DNA from: Lonicera japonica
Taxonomy: Eukaryota; Streptophyta; Magnoliopsida; Dipsacales; Caprifoliaceae
Reading direction: 5' to 3'
Assembly (NCBI GenBank): GCA_021464415.1
Contig: CM038467.1
Location: forward strand, 50,015,309 to 50,079,308
Length of the DNA stretch: 64,000 nucleotides
The notes under the pieces were generated by a model. It saw only the letters and a program-made list of their open reading frames with translations, was not told the DNA's origin and made no database searches. Every line of letters begins with the position of its first letter. The stretch's first letter is position 1. This document shows positions 12,839 through 24,960 of this stretch, piece by piece. Both the position numbers and the translations under genes were made by a program.

Positions 12839-13247
12839 TGTAGTACCTCGTGTTCTATTTTTCGCGTTAAACTTCTCTTAGGCCCGGTTGAGGTTTGATC
12901 TCCGTTCGAGTGTGATCATTGGGTTTTGAACTTCTTGTATTTGTCCCAACATCTCTAGCATGTCATATCAGGTATATTAAGCTTGTGGGATCAATCGTTT
13001 CGTTATTCGGGTGGACCGAATTAAAAATGGGAATTAAATCGCGCGTTTTGAACTTTTTGAAAATTTTGATTTTTGGCCAACTTTGAAAGGCCATAACTTT
13101 CTTCATCTGATGTCCAAACAAATCCTTGTTTGCAGCCAAATCTTCATCTAATTCCTCTCTACAACTTTCGTGTTGGCCCGAGTTGATATTCAGCCATTTT
13201 GAGGCCTATTTTGGGCTCACAAAGTTAGGAAAAATTTTAGATGTCAC

Positions 13248-13342
13248 CTAGATCGATCTAGCCTTACGTGGATTGATCCAACTAGGCTAGAACTTTTTTC
13301 TTTCAGGCCTAGATCGATCCAGATGAAGCCTGGATCGATCCA
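13248..13342. repeat. Array of four GATCGATC-type palindromes
   Basis: CTAGATCGATCTAG (13248-13261, a perfect 14-base palindrome), TGGATTGATCCA (13269-13280), CTAGATCGATCCAG (13309-13322) and TGGATCGATCCA (13331-13342). Centres are 20, 41 and 21 bases apart. This is the same spacing as in the inverted solo LTR at 6357-9747, although the words differ. Confidence 0.9.
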
Positions 13343-14605
13343 ACTTGCGTAGGAAGCCATTTTTTACCATTTAAACCCATTTTTCTTTACTTTTAACCCC
13401 CATTTCACACCTCACCTTTATACACACATACACAACACATTTGGGGAGTTTCTAGAGAGAGAGAGAATGGGAGATTCTTACGAGATTCTTGTGGCTTCTT
13501 CTTCTTGTTATAAGATTTGGGCAAATTTTGCACTATTCATCATCATCTTCCTCTCATTCCTCTATTAGAGCTTAAAGGGAGAAGCTAAGGTTTTAAGATT
13601 TTGTGTCAACACTCCTTGAAGCTTCAATCTTGAGGGGAATCATCAATGGAGGTGGGAACAATATTACTAAACTTGTTTTCAAAATCTTTACTTCTTGCAT
13701 TAGATGTTTTCACAAAAATTTGGGGATTTTTGTTATAAACCCTAGGTTGTATGCGTTTCATGTGGTTTGGGTATATTAATCCCCAATTGGTGAATGATAT
13801 TAGTAGTTTATTACTTATATAGCATGTATGAGTAATTAATTGCATGGTAAGAGCTACTTTCATGTAGTTTCTCACTAAACCCACTTGTAGCAACATGTTC
13901 AAACTAGGGCTTGTGAGATTTCAAGATTGGTGTTTGGATTTGGGTTGGTTGAGTGACATCAATGCTAGATATACATAATTATACCTTTGGTTCTTTGTAT
14001 TGGACATTATCCTTGAGTATTGTACCGAAACCCACTAAGCGGAACTACATACATTAACGTGAGTCTTGTAGCCTATGAATATTAGTGTGGGGGTTTAGTA
14101 GTTGACATTTGTGGCTTGGGTAGAATCACACATAAACATGGAAAATCCTTGTGAAGCCATAGTGATACACATGTGATGCAATTTGAGACGAAAGTAACTG
14201 ATAACTAGTAATTGAATATATTGCTAGGATTATAATGAGACGAGGAGAAGTGATTATGCTATAAATGGATGTAACAGACGTTATATAACTTGATGATGAG
14301 ATCAAAGTAGCAATGCGAGTAATGCATGATGGTATATCCGTTACCTTATATGTGATGCCATATAGAGACATACCTTTTCATATTTATGATGTATGGATGT
14401 GGTTGTGTTGTTGAGATTGTAATTGTCCTTGGTGGACATTGAGTTATATGTATATATAATTGAATGGTTGTTGGATCTTATGCGAAATTATAATTATGAT
14501 TGTGGGACAATGTAGTCCTTGGGAAAAACAAGGTTGGTCTCTAAAGATTGGGACCATAAGATAGGATATAGTGCCCCTAAGTGAAAGACTTAAAACCGTG
14601 CACGA

Positions 14606-14840
14606 AAACTAACGTGTAGGCCCTGCTGCTGCGTGTGTGAAAGACCACGACATGCAGACCTGGTGGAACTAACGTGTAGGCCCTGCTGCCGTGTGGGTGA
14701 AAGATCACAACATGCAGACCTGGTGGAACTAACGTGTAGGCCCTGCTGCCGTGTGGGTGAAAGACCACGACATGCAAGCCTGATGAAACTAACGTGTAGG
14801 CCTTGCTGCCGCGTGGGTGAAAGACCACAAAATGCAAATT
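14606..14840 (+). repeat. 60-bp tandem repeat, four copies
   Basis: The unit begins AACTAACGTGTAGGCC and is exactly 60 bases long. Copies 1 to 3 differ at a few positions and copy 4 decays after AAGACCACAAAATGCAA. Because 60 is a multiple of three, frames stay open on both strands and give 20-residue protein repeats. These are an artefact of the repeat, not genes. The array sits inside the 3' LTR. Confidence 0.9.
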
Positions 14841-16227
14841 TAGTTGGATGATTAATGCGATATACTTTTATACAGTGGTTTTGCATATTGTGATTATTGA
14901 GGTCATAAGGACCGAGGTGACGTGGAATGTAATTGGGTGGTTATTATATTATTATTGTATCGTATCATGTCTTATATGGTATTGTTGATTAAATAGTGCC
15001 TCGAACAAGTTATGCCTTAGCTAAGTTGATGAAGACACTGGTATACAGAACATAATAAACATAGGTAGGCGTTGGTTATTCATAATGTACCAACACGTAA
15101 AGTGGAAAGCAATAATGACTAATGTCCCTTAGAGATATAATATGTAGGTGTGAGAACGCGTGTGGTTCATGTAGTTTGATGGCCGGATCATAATGAATGT
15201 AAGATACTAATAATCAAAGTGGCAACTATAGCTAACGGAATAGCTAGAAGAAACAATACCGCAACGTAATACTTTAGTGGGATAATCTAGCAACGAAGCC
15301 TAATAGCCGGCCAAGTATAGATTACATAATCAACTATAATTAAAGAGGAAACAATGAATACTTGGCCAATAGTTATGACTGACGGTGTAGGACCGAAGAG
15401 CATAGTTGAGTGTGGAGTTACTATGGAAGAGCGAATCCATGAAGCATGGCGAACCTTATGAAGCTAGCATTTGTGTTGAGGTGGTTTTATACCAACGATT
15501 CCCTAGTGACGTGGGAATTGGTATAGAATATTTCATGGGAAGTCTAGGAACATGATCGGTCGATCGGTTAATTAGTTGCCAGTAGCTAAGATAGGAATCC
15601 TAGTGGGGTTCGCATGCACTTACATGTGAATTGCATTATATTGCATGGTTTTTTATATATTGCATTAAAGTAAAGTACTTACTTTCTATATAAAGGTGCA
15701 CTCACATGTGTTTTCAATGTGTATTTTCATATGTAAAACCTATATAGTTCCCACTGAGCCCAGTTTGGCAGGCATAACATCTTAGGGTGGCGCGTGATAT
15801 CCGTGTCTAGAAGGCCTCTAATGTCCATACTCTATATTTAGTCCTTTTTGGGAAAGGACTGTATTGTATAATCTTTTTGTTATCATGTTTTGCAAATGGA
15901 CTTTTATTAAAGTATTTGAGATTGGTTTTAATGTATGTATGGCTTTCTACCTAAACTTGTATCAAATGGTTTTCAATATATGGACTGTTTTCAAATGTGG
16001 TTGTTTGTGATATTTCTTGTACGACATAGCTTTGATTGTATAGGCTAGTTTGTTGCATAAACAAAATCCACATGCCAAAATTTTGTAAAATGTTATTTTC
16101 TACGGATTGCATTTTATTAAGAAAAAGTTTTTAAAAGTTCATATTTTTATTAATTTAAACCCGCCGTCGCCTGTGATTAACCGGGTCCCGGAGGTGAAAA
16201 TCTTAGGACAGGATTCGGGGCGTCATA

Positions 16228-16943
16228 GTGCATGTGTGTCTTTTATTCAATATAGCAAATGATTTGCTGTGTAGAGTTTGGCTTACACACAAAAAATCAT
16301 ATCATCGGTTCTTGTGGAATATAAGTTTATTGATTCACAGTCTTAGATGGAATTTGGCACCCTTGGTAGGATTGTAATACAAGTTTTAGTAGTTTATCTT
16401 GATTACAGGAAACAGTATAAATTTAGCTCATTTTGGTAGTACACTTTGTGTGTATTGAACATGACAAGTTTGGGTTAATTGTTTTTATACTGATTATATA
16501 AAACAATTTAAAATCACATGGTTATTATGATTATTTATACTCTTAATCTTGAAATAATTATATATATATATATATATGTAGTGTTTATTGTTTTGATTCA
16601 TTAAGAGTGAGATTCATTTATGGATCAATAATCTTCATGACTTAGATGACGGCACTATATGTTGATGAATATTAATTATTAACAGAATTTACGTCTCGGT
16701 GTAGGGATTGGTGATAGGCCCTCGAGAAGCTTATAAGTTTTGATCATATCAAACTCTGTAGGTTGATTATGTTAATTCGACATGTCAAGTTAAATGGTAG
16801 GCTCAAGGATTAAAAAATCATTTAAATATAATTGTCAGTAATTCAATTTAAATAACGGTTATCTGTAATCTTAACGTGGGGAGAATAATAAATATTTAAT
16901 AACAAGGAGCTCGAAATATAATTTTGAGATAAGGATGGGAGTG
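16228..16943. other. No gene; probable decayed end of a retrotransposon
   Basis: AT-rich sequence with a (TA)n tract at 16560-16577. No protein motif was read. The last bases, AAGGATGGGAG, look like a polypurine tract leading into the LTR-like block that follows, so at least the right part may be the 3' untranslated region of that element. Confidence 0.4.
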
Positions 16944-18547
16944 TGATGTACCAAGAAATTGGTACATTGTAGTCTGTTAAAATACACTTTGAAGATCATA
17001 TATTATTGCATTTGTTGTGTTTTTGGAGCCTTTCAGGTGTTTGGAATTAATTGAGAAGTATTCGAATGAAGAAAATATTTACTGCACGCAACACTTGGGT
17101 TCAAGAAATTTCTGGCATTAATCCGTAAGGAATTTGAAGAAAACTCCAGAGATAAAAGTTCTAAATCTTTGAGTTATCTGCGCGTGGGAGAAAACCTTGT
17201 TCCAATTAGAGTTCGGACCACGAAGTTATGGCCGAAATACGATCAGTATGCCAAATAAATAAATTCCAACGAGAATGTGTAGTTTAATGAATATGAAAAT
17301 TTTATAAGTTGTGGGCCTAGCCCAACTGGCAATTAGAGTGGAGAGCACATGGTGGACTTTTGTTCAATTCTCTCCCACAGCGTTTTGGGCTTTATTAATT
17401 TGGTATGACTTATTTCTTTTGAAAGCTAGCCAAGCCCACTCCTTGAGCCCATGTGCAAACCATTCAGTTGAGCCCTAAAGCAGCCAAGCCAAGTGTGTAT
17501 TTGTAGAACAGCCGCAGCAATCAAGAGGGAAAGTACGATTATTTTTGTTTCCCTTATTTGTTTATCGACACAGTAATCGAGAGCGGTTGTTCCTCCTTTA
17601 GTTATTTAATTTTTTTCCCTTTCTCTCCTTGTTCTGTTCATTGATTAGTCTTACATTACTTAATAATTAGAGAGTGAATTTATTTTTTTGAGTTAGCCGA
17701 GATTAAGCATATTTTAGTTTTTTTGTTGTTTTACTTGTTTCCTTGTTCGAGCACTCAAGAGAAACCGCAATGGGATTAGAGAAGATTTATTTTGTGCACT
17801 TTAGTAACAGATTTCTTTGTAATTTATTTAAGTGTATTCAAGTATTTTAATTAATTTATTAATTATGTATTGTGTTTTAATTATAAGCATGTTAGACTAG
17901 GTTATTTTCTAGGGTTGAAGATGAGTATATTTGATTGATTCCCTTGCACGTATCCATGCCAATTGACTCAACCAATTTAATACTTTAATGTTAAAAATAA
18001 TTCTTCCTATTAAATGCTTATTTTAATTGATAAAAATAAAATTTGATTCTCATTTTTTTTTTTTTTGGATTCACCTTATGATTTGTTGAGAGCGGATATA
18101 GGGTGTGTTTTGACAAATATAGTGAGTGTTTTGATTTTATACATACGTTTGGCTGTGGAAGAATTAATAATTTGATTTTCTAAATTAACTGGGCTTAATT
18201 GAATTTATTTTCCACATCTAATAGAATCGAAAGACCAAATTAGTGCTAGACAAAGAGTAGAGTTTGTTGGGCATGAATATTAGGAACACGATATCAAATA
18301 TATGACTCCGCCACCCTAGTATTTTATTAATTGATTATTTTATTAGTATTCTTTTTAATTATTTTCTTCGTATTTTAGTTGATAATTCATCTCTTCCAAT
18401 TTTTAAGTTAGATTAGGAATTTATTAGAATTACTGAGCGAAATACATACGTTCCATCCGTTATGTCCTTAGGGTTCGACCTCGCTCTTACCTAAGCTATA
18501 TTAGTATCCGATTCGTGCATTTGCGAGTATTTAAAACATCTATAACA
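16944..18547 (+). mobile_element. Athila-like gypsy LTR (probable)
   Basis: It starts TGATGTACCAAGAAATTGG after the purine tract AAGGATGGGAG. Near its right end it has 'GGGTTCGACCTCGCTCTTACC' in spirit (18472-18492) and 'GTGCATTTGCGAGTATTT', the type of ending seen in plant Athila/Tat LTRs. It ends near CATCTATAACA. A second LTR or a target duplication could not be shown, so boundaries are approximate. No coding frame is seen. Confidence 0.45.
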
Positions 18548-19206
18548 GAGTACAATTATAATTATTTAGTGGTTCAAATTATAATTTATGGAATGAATTA
18601 ATTCATAATGAAATTAGGATTCCATCCTTCCATAAAAAGCCTAAACACTTATTTCTCCTTAAGGTTTCTATCGTAGCGTTATATATTCGCCAGCCTTGAC
18701 TCTTTTCATAGTTATAAGAATTGTCATAAATTATGGTTTGCTCCATTAAGAGAGGAGAAAATCTTGATGATACCGTAGCCCACACCCGGTACAAGATTTG
18801 ATGGTGGAAAGAATACGATAAAAGATCTTTAGGTTTTCAGTACTCAAGTTGTAAAATAATCCTAACTTTTGATGGCATCGTTGGATTGAGCTAATTTTTG
18901 GATATGTCGTTTGGAATGCAAAGTTACAATTCTTGGGCAAAAAATCAGGATGATCATAAGTCATTTCAGTGGCAAAAATGATCGATTTTCGCAATCCAGT
19001 GAGATTTAAAAAAAAAATGACCAGGTCGCAATTTGAAGCTATCAAACCCTAGTCTCCTCATATGGATCCTCTACATGATCCACAAAGGTGAAATTCCTTT
19101 TTTATTATAGGGTTTTTCAAAAGTATTTTGTTCGATCTATACGCAATATCAAACGATCCTATAAGTATGTCTCCATCACCTCCATTTTTCTTCTTCATGT
19201 GAGTTA
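18548..19206. other. Unassigned sequence, no recognisable gene
   Basis: Minus-strand frames of 63 and 99 codons overlap here, but neither resembles a known domain. The segment lies directly downstream (minus sense) of the gypsy gag remnant and may be its continuation, too decayed to read. Confidence 0.4.
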
Positions 19207-20172
19207 GGGCTTCAGTTCCTTGACCACCCTGCTGTTCTTGATGAATCTAGCCATGAACTGCTCGGCCAACTAGTAAAAACTATCAATTCTTGCTAGGGGA
19301 ATTTTATCAAACCATTTAAGTGCCATGTCCCCAGAACTGGCCGGGAACATTCGGCACATCAAAGCCTCTTCGTCACACCAATACGCCATCAGTTGCTTGT
19401 AGTGCCCAATGTGGTCAGCAGGGTTTAAACGCCCATCATAAATATTAAACTTAGGCTGCCCAAATTTCTTGGGCGGCGGGGCATCTTGGATGCACTAGGT
19501 AAAAGAAAACCTATGATCATCTCTCAGAGCTTTTCTAGCCAACTCGGTGATCGACTTGCCATCGTTATTTTTGTCGGCTATTGCCAAATATATCATGTTT
19601 CTCAGGTCTTGGTCAACCTAGTTCTTTGGGCGAGTCTTTGTCTATGTGGTCGTATGGGCTGGTCTGCCCGCCAGTTGCTTAAAGACACCGGGGCGAGTAG
19701 CATTTATCGAAGTGATATAACACTTCCCATTATCATAAACCCTCACTCGTGGCTCCCTGACCACCTTCGACTTAACTTTATCTCGGGATGTCGAATCGAC
19801 TTCATCAGCCAGAGGTTCCTCCCTAGTAGAGGAAATATGAGTTTTTGCTGGAGCCACCACCCTGGCTGGCTCCCGTGCAGCATTTGCTGCTATCTGCTCC
19901 CTAAGTATTTGCAACAAAAGTTCTTTATCTTGCTTTAACTTGACAAGTTCCTATTGTTCATCAAGGATGACAGGGTCCTTCTTTGCATAGTTTATGTCAT
20001 ATATGGAGGTAGAGTGGGTATGCGAGTGACTCATATCCCGACTTAGGCGCCTGGTCCCATCAGGGTCACAAACTACGGCTCGACTTGTAGTTGGATTCAG
20101 GTTTGGATCTACAATGGGTATAATGTCAAGGTTATAGGACTCACCAACTTGTTTGCTTCTGGTGTGCATCAT
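19207..20172 (-). pseudogene. Decayed Ty3/gypsy gag polyprotein (Retrotrans_gag domain)
   Basis: Reading the minus strand from the ATG at 20172 gives a 73-codon N-terminal frame, a stop, a second frame (19917-19642) ending with a stop, and then the capsid core. At 19490-19207 the core reads PKKFGQPKFNIYDGRLNP, then DHIGHYKQLMAYWCDEEAL, then MALKWFDKIP, and ends IKNSRVVKELKP. This is the order and spacing of the plant Retrotrans_gag family (PKF..YDG..DP..H...Y, CR.FP, A..WF..LP, F..F). An internal TAG interrupts the core after IDSFY. At least three stops and likely frame changes make it non-functional. An LTR and primer-binding site of matching orientation lie just upstream. Confidence 0.8.
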
Positions 20173-20329
20173 TTTTCAGAAATTCTTATGAAGATATGAA
20201 TCAAATGACCAAATGAAGAACAACTAATAAAGTGAAAAATACTGCAAAATTATCCGAAGAGAGAGAAACTGAATTTGATTACCGAAAAAGGAGCTTTTTG
20301 TCTCCGATTCTCACAGACAGCACTAATTA

Positions 20330-21008
20330 TGGGTGGTAAAAATTTGACTGGGCCAAACAGAAATAGAATCGGCCCAAATTGGTAGAACCAGTAACCAGAT
20401 GTATCAAAGATTGTGAGGATGAATAGTAAATTTACAGCAATGGAGATGAGATTTTGTTTATGGGGTATGTTCCTCCAGTGGTTGTTAAACCCAATTTGGC
20501 AGTAAGTCCTCCTTGGTGTGTGATTGTGTTCTTCACTTGGCTCAAATGGCCTAATTGAGAGTAATTACAATAATGGTGGTTGTTCTCTTAGAGAGAGGAA
20601 GTGTGGCAATGAGTGTTGTGTAATAAAAGGTGGAATCCTCTAGCTGTGGGTTTTCCCCTCTTATTTATATTTATAGGATAGGATTACATTAGGGTTTGGT
20701 GTGCTAAGAAATTACTATAAAAGGTAAACTTAATCACTACTCTAAGATTACAGGTGTTTATAACTCTGTTTACATTAACTGAAGTGATTACTTCTTGTTG
20801 TTTATCCTTTAGTTCAGCTACTTCGCGTTTGTAATCCGATGACCGATGAACTACTCGCAATTCAATAATTTGAGTAACATAGCGTTGGATATTGATCGGC
20901 CAGAAGATAACTCTCATGGCCTCATGGGCCTTATCCTTAAATTGGCTTATGACCCGGATACTGGATTTAGGCCACGATTAAATCCCATGTCCAAAATTCA
21001 CCTCCCAT
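20330..21008 (-). mobile_element. Probable LTR of the minus-strand gypsy element
   Basis: On the minus strand it would start TGGGAGGTGAATTTTGG (about 21008) and end TTTTACCACCCA (20330). It is followed by GTGCTGTCTGTGAGAATCGG, which resembles the GGCGCCGTCTGTGGGAA primer-binding region of Tat-type gypsy elements with changes. The gag remnant begins about 140 bases further on. The boundaries are inferred; no partner LTR was found. Confidence 0.4.
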
Positions 21009-21369
21009 AGTCATAATTGATCTTATTTTGTACTCTTGATGAGTATATTTCAAATATATAAATTCTACTAAAAGCTAATTTTTACATTTCTAGTTATATC
21101 GTTTTAAAGTTTTTGAGAGAGAAAAAAAAATGATGTGGATGTGTACTCTTGACGAGTAGATCTTATTTTGTCTTGTATTTGACACAAAATTTTACACAAA
21201 TTCTAGGTGTTAGTTTTTTAAAAGATTGTTGGAAAACCTCATTTTTAGAAATGTGTAAATTTTAAATGTTGAAAATGCAAGAAGGTTGAAAATTATACAA
21301 AATTTATAATCCAAAATTATATAAGACGGTTGAAAATGCCCTAACCATTTAATTTTGGACTTAGCTTTG

Positions 21370-21750
21370 CATTACTCTTTCATTTAGTGGAATTTCGTCT
21401 AATAGAATTTAGTTTAAAAGATTAAACAGATGAATTTTTTTTTTATAAAATTTGGCAAAGATGATTTTTATAATGAGTAAATGAATATGACAAAATTTTA
21501 TTAAAAAGTTCAAACTAGAAGTAGGTGAGATGATCATCTAAAATTTTGATTAGTCTAAAATGATCCTATATCTCAAATTTTTAGTACACCTACTTTTGGT
21601 TTGAATTTCTTGATTAGATTTTGTGGAGATAATCTAGTCATTATAAAGATCATCTCCATCAAATTTTATAAAAAAAAATCATTCATTTAACCCTTAAACA
21701 AAATCTTATTGGATGAAATTAGACCGAATAAGTAATGGAGATGAGACAAA
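21370..21750. mobile_element. Fold-back MITE with long inverted arms
   Basis: The left arm (about 21370-21560, with ATAAAATTTGGCAAAGATGAT) and the right arm (about 21570-21750, whose reverse complement reads ATAAAATTTGATGGAGATGAT) are inverted copies over some 150-170 bases, with scattered differences and a short centre. The structure would fold into one long hairpin. Target duplication not resolved. No coding sequence. Confidence 0.7.
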
Positions 21751-22464
21751 TCCGTTAATCCCATCCACATAATTTTTTAATCTTAGTAACCCGTGCTAAA
21801 GGTACTACCCTCTATTCAAAAATCATCTTTAATCTCAGTTATATAATTCTTTATCTCCATATACATTTTCAAAATTCAAAAATTGTTGCCCTTTATTATA
21901 TAGATATAAATGAAGGATGTCGCTAGCCTCAACATTCGTAAAAAATCTTTAACGTACGAACACAATTAGAATTAAGTAAAAATATTAGCACTGCATAAAA
22001 ATTAGTACTATAATACTCCAAAATCATCTTTAGTGACACTTTATATGAATATTTTAAGAAAATTTTAATTACTAATGATGATTTTATAGTGTTATAATAT
22101 TTTTGTAGAGTGCTAATATCATTACCCTTAGAACTTAACATGTAGCCTATGTACCAATCAGTTCAACGACAATTTAGCAATCACAAATAATCAACAACAA
22201 TAACAAAAGCCAAACAATTATCACAATATCGACAGGAATATAACGAACTATACAATAAATGAACACTCTAGATATTTTAACTATACGTTAAATACAATCC
22301 CTTAATTTAAAAATACTACAAATAAAATGCCACCAAAGCCACTGCCTCTCCTTAATGACCCACGGCCATCTCCATATTTTTATTCTATGTTGTATGGAGG
22401 TGAGTTAGCGATCTTTATGTAATTGAAGGGAAATATGGAGGTGAGTTTTATGCTATGTTGTATC
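21751..22464. other. AT-rich spacer, no gene
   Basis: No coding motif. It includes a duplicated phrase 'TATGGAGGTGAGTT' at 22395 and 22435, and a segment near 22141-22330 resembling in style the dispersed repeat at 22905 and 25095. Confidence 0.5.
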
Positions 22465-22903
22465 ACGTGGGAGTATATATGTGGATCTAACCACGGTTGA
22501 GGCTTATCGAGTTGGAGTCGATTGACCAATGTTATTGAGATTCGTAATTTTCTTGGGTTGGCCGAATACTACCGGTGATTTATTGAGAACTTTGCACGCA
22601 TTGCTATTCCACTCACTCGCCTAACTCAATAAGGTGTACCCTTCGTATGGAATGACCGTTGTGAAGAGGCCTTTAATGAATTGGAGTATCGTTTGACTAA
22701 CGCCCCTATCTTAGGTTTACTGGAGAAAGGCTTGGAATATGTGATCTATTGTGAATCGTCAAGCTTGGGTATGGGTTGCGTTCTCATGCAACTCAACGTT
22801 ATCTTCACTTATGCATTTCGTCAGTTGAAGACTCACGAGAGAAATTATCCAACACATGATCTTAAGCTGGCCACCATTGTGTTTGCTTGCGGATGTACTT
22901 AAT
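22465..22903 (+). pseudogene. Ty3/gypsy reverse transcriptase/RNase H fragment
   Basis: It reads from the end of the RT domain into RNase H: IRNFLGLAEYYR, a stop, FIENFARIAIPLTRLTQ, a stop, GVPFVWNDRCEEAFNELE, then LTNAPIL, YCESSSLGMGCVLMQ, AFRQLKTHERNYPTHDLKLA. These are the canonical landmarks of gypsy pol (FLGLAGYYRRFI, FVWT..CE.AF..LK, YCDAS..GLGCVLMQ, YASRQLK.HE.NYPTHDLELA). The first RNase H aspartate is replaced by glutamate. Two stops interrupt the frame and it breaks off after VFA. No LTR is found beside it, so it is an orphan fragment. Confidence 0.85.
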
Positions 22904-23574
22904 TAAGGCTCAACACAACCCCAATCAACTCAAAAGATTCAACAGACCATCACCAGCCTCATATACCATTAATATGTTAAGAACTACTTGCCTCACCTTC
23001 ATGATTAGCTTATTAGGCATCTTAGTGAGTAAACTTAACCATATATCAATTTAGCCAACAACAGCAACTAAGAGCATGTAATGAGTCAAATAATATACAC
23101 CCAATTCAAATCAACAAAACGAGTTCAATAGGAGTAAAACAAATATAATAACAAAATATTACTTTAGAGATTTAGATACATATTAGATATAGATTCTTAC
23201 CTCAAAAGCCATAATAGAACACTATTATAATTTTCCTAAGTTAACTACCCACGTTTAACAGTTTCTCCACAACCACGTTGTGCCTCTCTTTTTTATTCCT
23301 TAATCTCGCTCACTTCAAGCTTTATATTTTCTAATGGCAACACACACCATGACACTCGGCAAATGGCTAATGAATACTATGCAAGCAATTTGCTAACAAA
23401 TTTTCATGAAATGGACACGTATGGAATTTTGAATTTTCTACAAAAGGCTCACAACTCCACCTCCACATGGCCCCACTTTTACTTACAAATCTAATAAGAG
23501 AGATAATTTTTATCAGGAAAAAAATAATATGGGATGTCACAATATATGATTGTGACGTCTTGACCTTGTAAGGA

Positions 23575-23592
23575 GGGGGGGGGGGGGGGGGG
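23575..23592 (+). repeat. Poly(G) tract, 18 bases
   Basis: An uninterrupted run of 18 G in an otherwise AT-rich segment, inside one copy of repeat type B; the other copy (about 24060) has no such run. Confidence 0.9.
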
Positions 23593-24219
23593 ATAAAAAG
23601 AAACATAAATTGAACCAACCCTATTTTATATCAAAATACATTATAAAAGTATAATTTAATTTCTAATATTCAAAATTAAAATATATCAATTTCTTTATTA
23701 TTAAAAAGAATAATAAATTAATTAGACTGTACCCAAGCCATAAATCCAATATGACTTTGCCACTACGCATCTTCACCATAGAAATTAAAAGGGAGGCGGT
23801 ACATGATATACATATTCTTTATTCTCTGGCACTTCAAGCTAGCTTTATATTTTCTAATGACTAATGAATACTATGCAAGGAATTTGCCAACTCATTTCCA
23901 TGAAATGGACATGTGTCGAATTCTTTACAAAAGTTTCGCACGTCCACCTTCACGTGGGCCCACTATTACTTATAAATCTGATATAATATATAAAAAAGAG
24001 ATAATTTTTATTAGAAAAAATACGGGATGTCACGGTAACTGTGACGCCCCCATTTCGTGGGAGTCAAAAAATGAATTAAAAAAAAAAAACATAAATTGAA
24101 CGGACTTCATTTTATATTAAAATAATTTGTAAAAGTACAATTCAATTTCTACTTTCTAAAATTAAGGTACATCAATCTCTCTCTACCATCAAAAGAAATT
24201 ATGAGTATTAAGGCTAATC

Positions 24220-24960
24220 TTAAAATCAACCAAATGAATTGAACCGATTCATAAAACTCCGAATTGAAATAAAACTAAAACAAAAAAACGAGAAAATCGA
24301 ACCGAAACCAAATAGTTTGGTTTGGTTTTGGGGTTAGTTAGTACAAACCGAATTAAACTGAACCGAATTATGTATAAGAAAATAAAAAGTGTTAATATAT
24401 ACTATAAAAACACACGTTAAGTATATATATTATGATACAAAAAAGTGAGACTTTGTGAAGAATATATTTTTTATTAATTGCATGTTGTGATTATCTTAAA
24501 AAAAATTATTAACGCGTACCTGTATTATTGAATTAACTACATAATGCTAATTTTTTTTTATCGCATATATAATGACAAGATAATTCATCATTTTATTCTT
24601 GTAAATCTACAAATAAAACGAATTAAATAGATAACATAGTTTCTATATGTTTGCTCATTGTTTCTATAAAACCATGACTTTAATTTGAATACGAACTAAT
24701 TTTACATTACTAATAATATTACATTGTTATGTTAAATTGATTTCAAAAAAGAAAAAAAAAAGCATATGTCAAAACCGAATAAAACCGAAATCAATTCAAA
24801 AAGTTTAGTTTGAGTTTGGGTTTAGAAGATTTAACAATCGAAACCAAACCGAACTGAATTGAAACCAAAATTTTTCATTTAGTTCGAGTTTAGTATACCT
24901 TAGTTTCTACTCCGACCAAAACTGAAAACACTAATAAAAGAAACTAACTAGACCGCACTT
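24220..24960. repeat. AT-rich region with degenerate AACCGAA-type repeats
   Basis: Clusters of AAACCGAA/AACCGAATT words and their complement TTTGGTTTGG occur at 24240-24370 and 24770-24920, on either side of an AT-rich centre. This suggests an old inverted-repeat element, but ends and target duplications could not be fixed. Confidence 0.4.

Larger units (their letters stand above)
12839..16227 (+). mobile_element. 3' LTR (LTR2) of the LARD-like element
   Basis: It starts TGTAGTACCTCG right after the AAGGAGGGGAG polypurine tract. It ends near CGGGGCGTCATA, where the partner copies end CATCACA or CGTCACA. The part 14892-16090 matches 3980-5274 and the last 140 bases match 10728-10872. Within it lie a four-palindrome array (13248-13342) and a 60-bp tandem repeat (14606-14840). 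The target duplication cannot be confirmed because the left end of the 5' LTR is outside the window. Confidence 0.75.

Noticed and set aside
14606..14840. CRISPR-like array
   Set aside because: Units are contiguous 60-bp repeats without unique spacers, in a plant LTR.
14577..14886. Open frames with 20-residue protein repeats on both strands
   Set aside because: They follow from a 60-bp DNA tandem repeat whose period is divisible by three; no start context, no homology, and they lie within an LTR.
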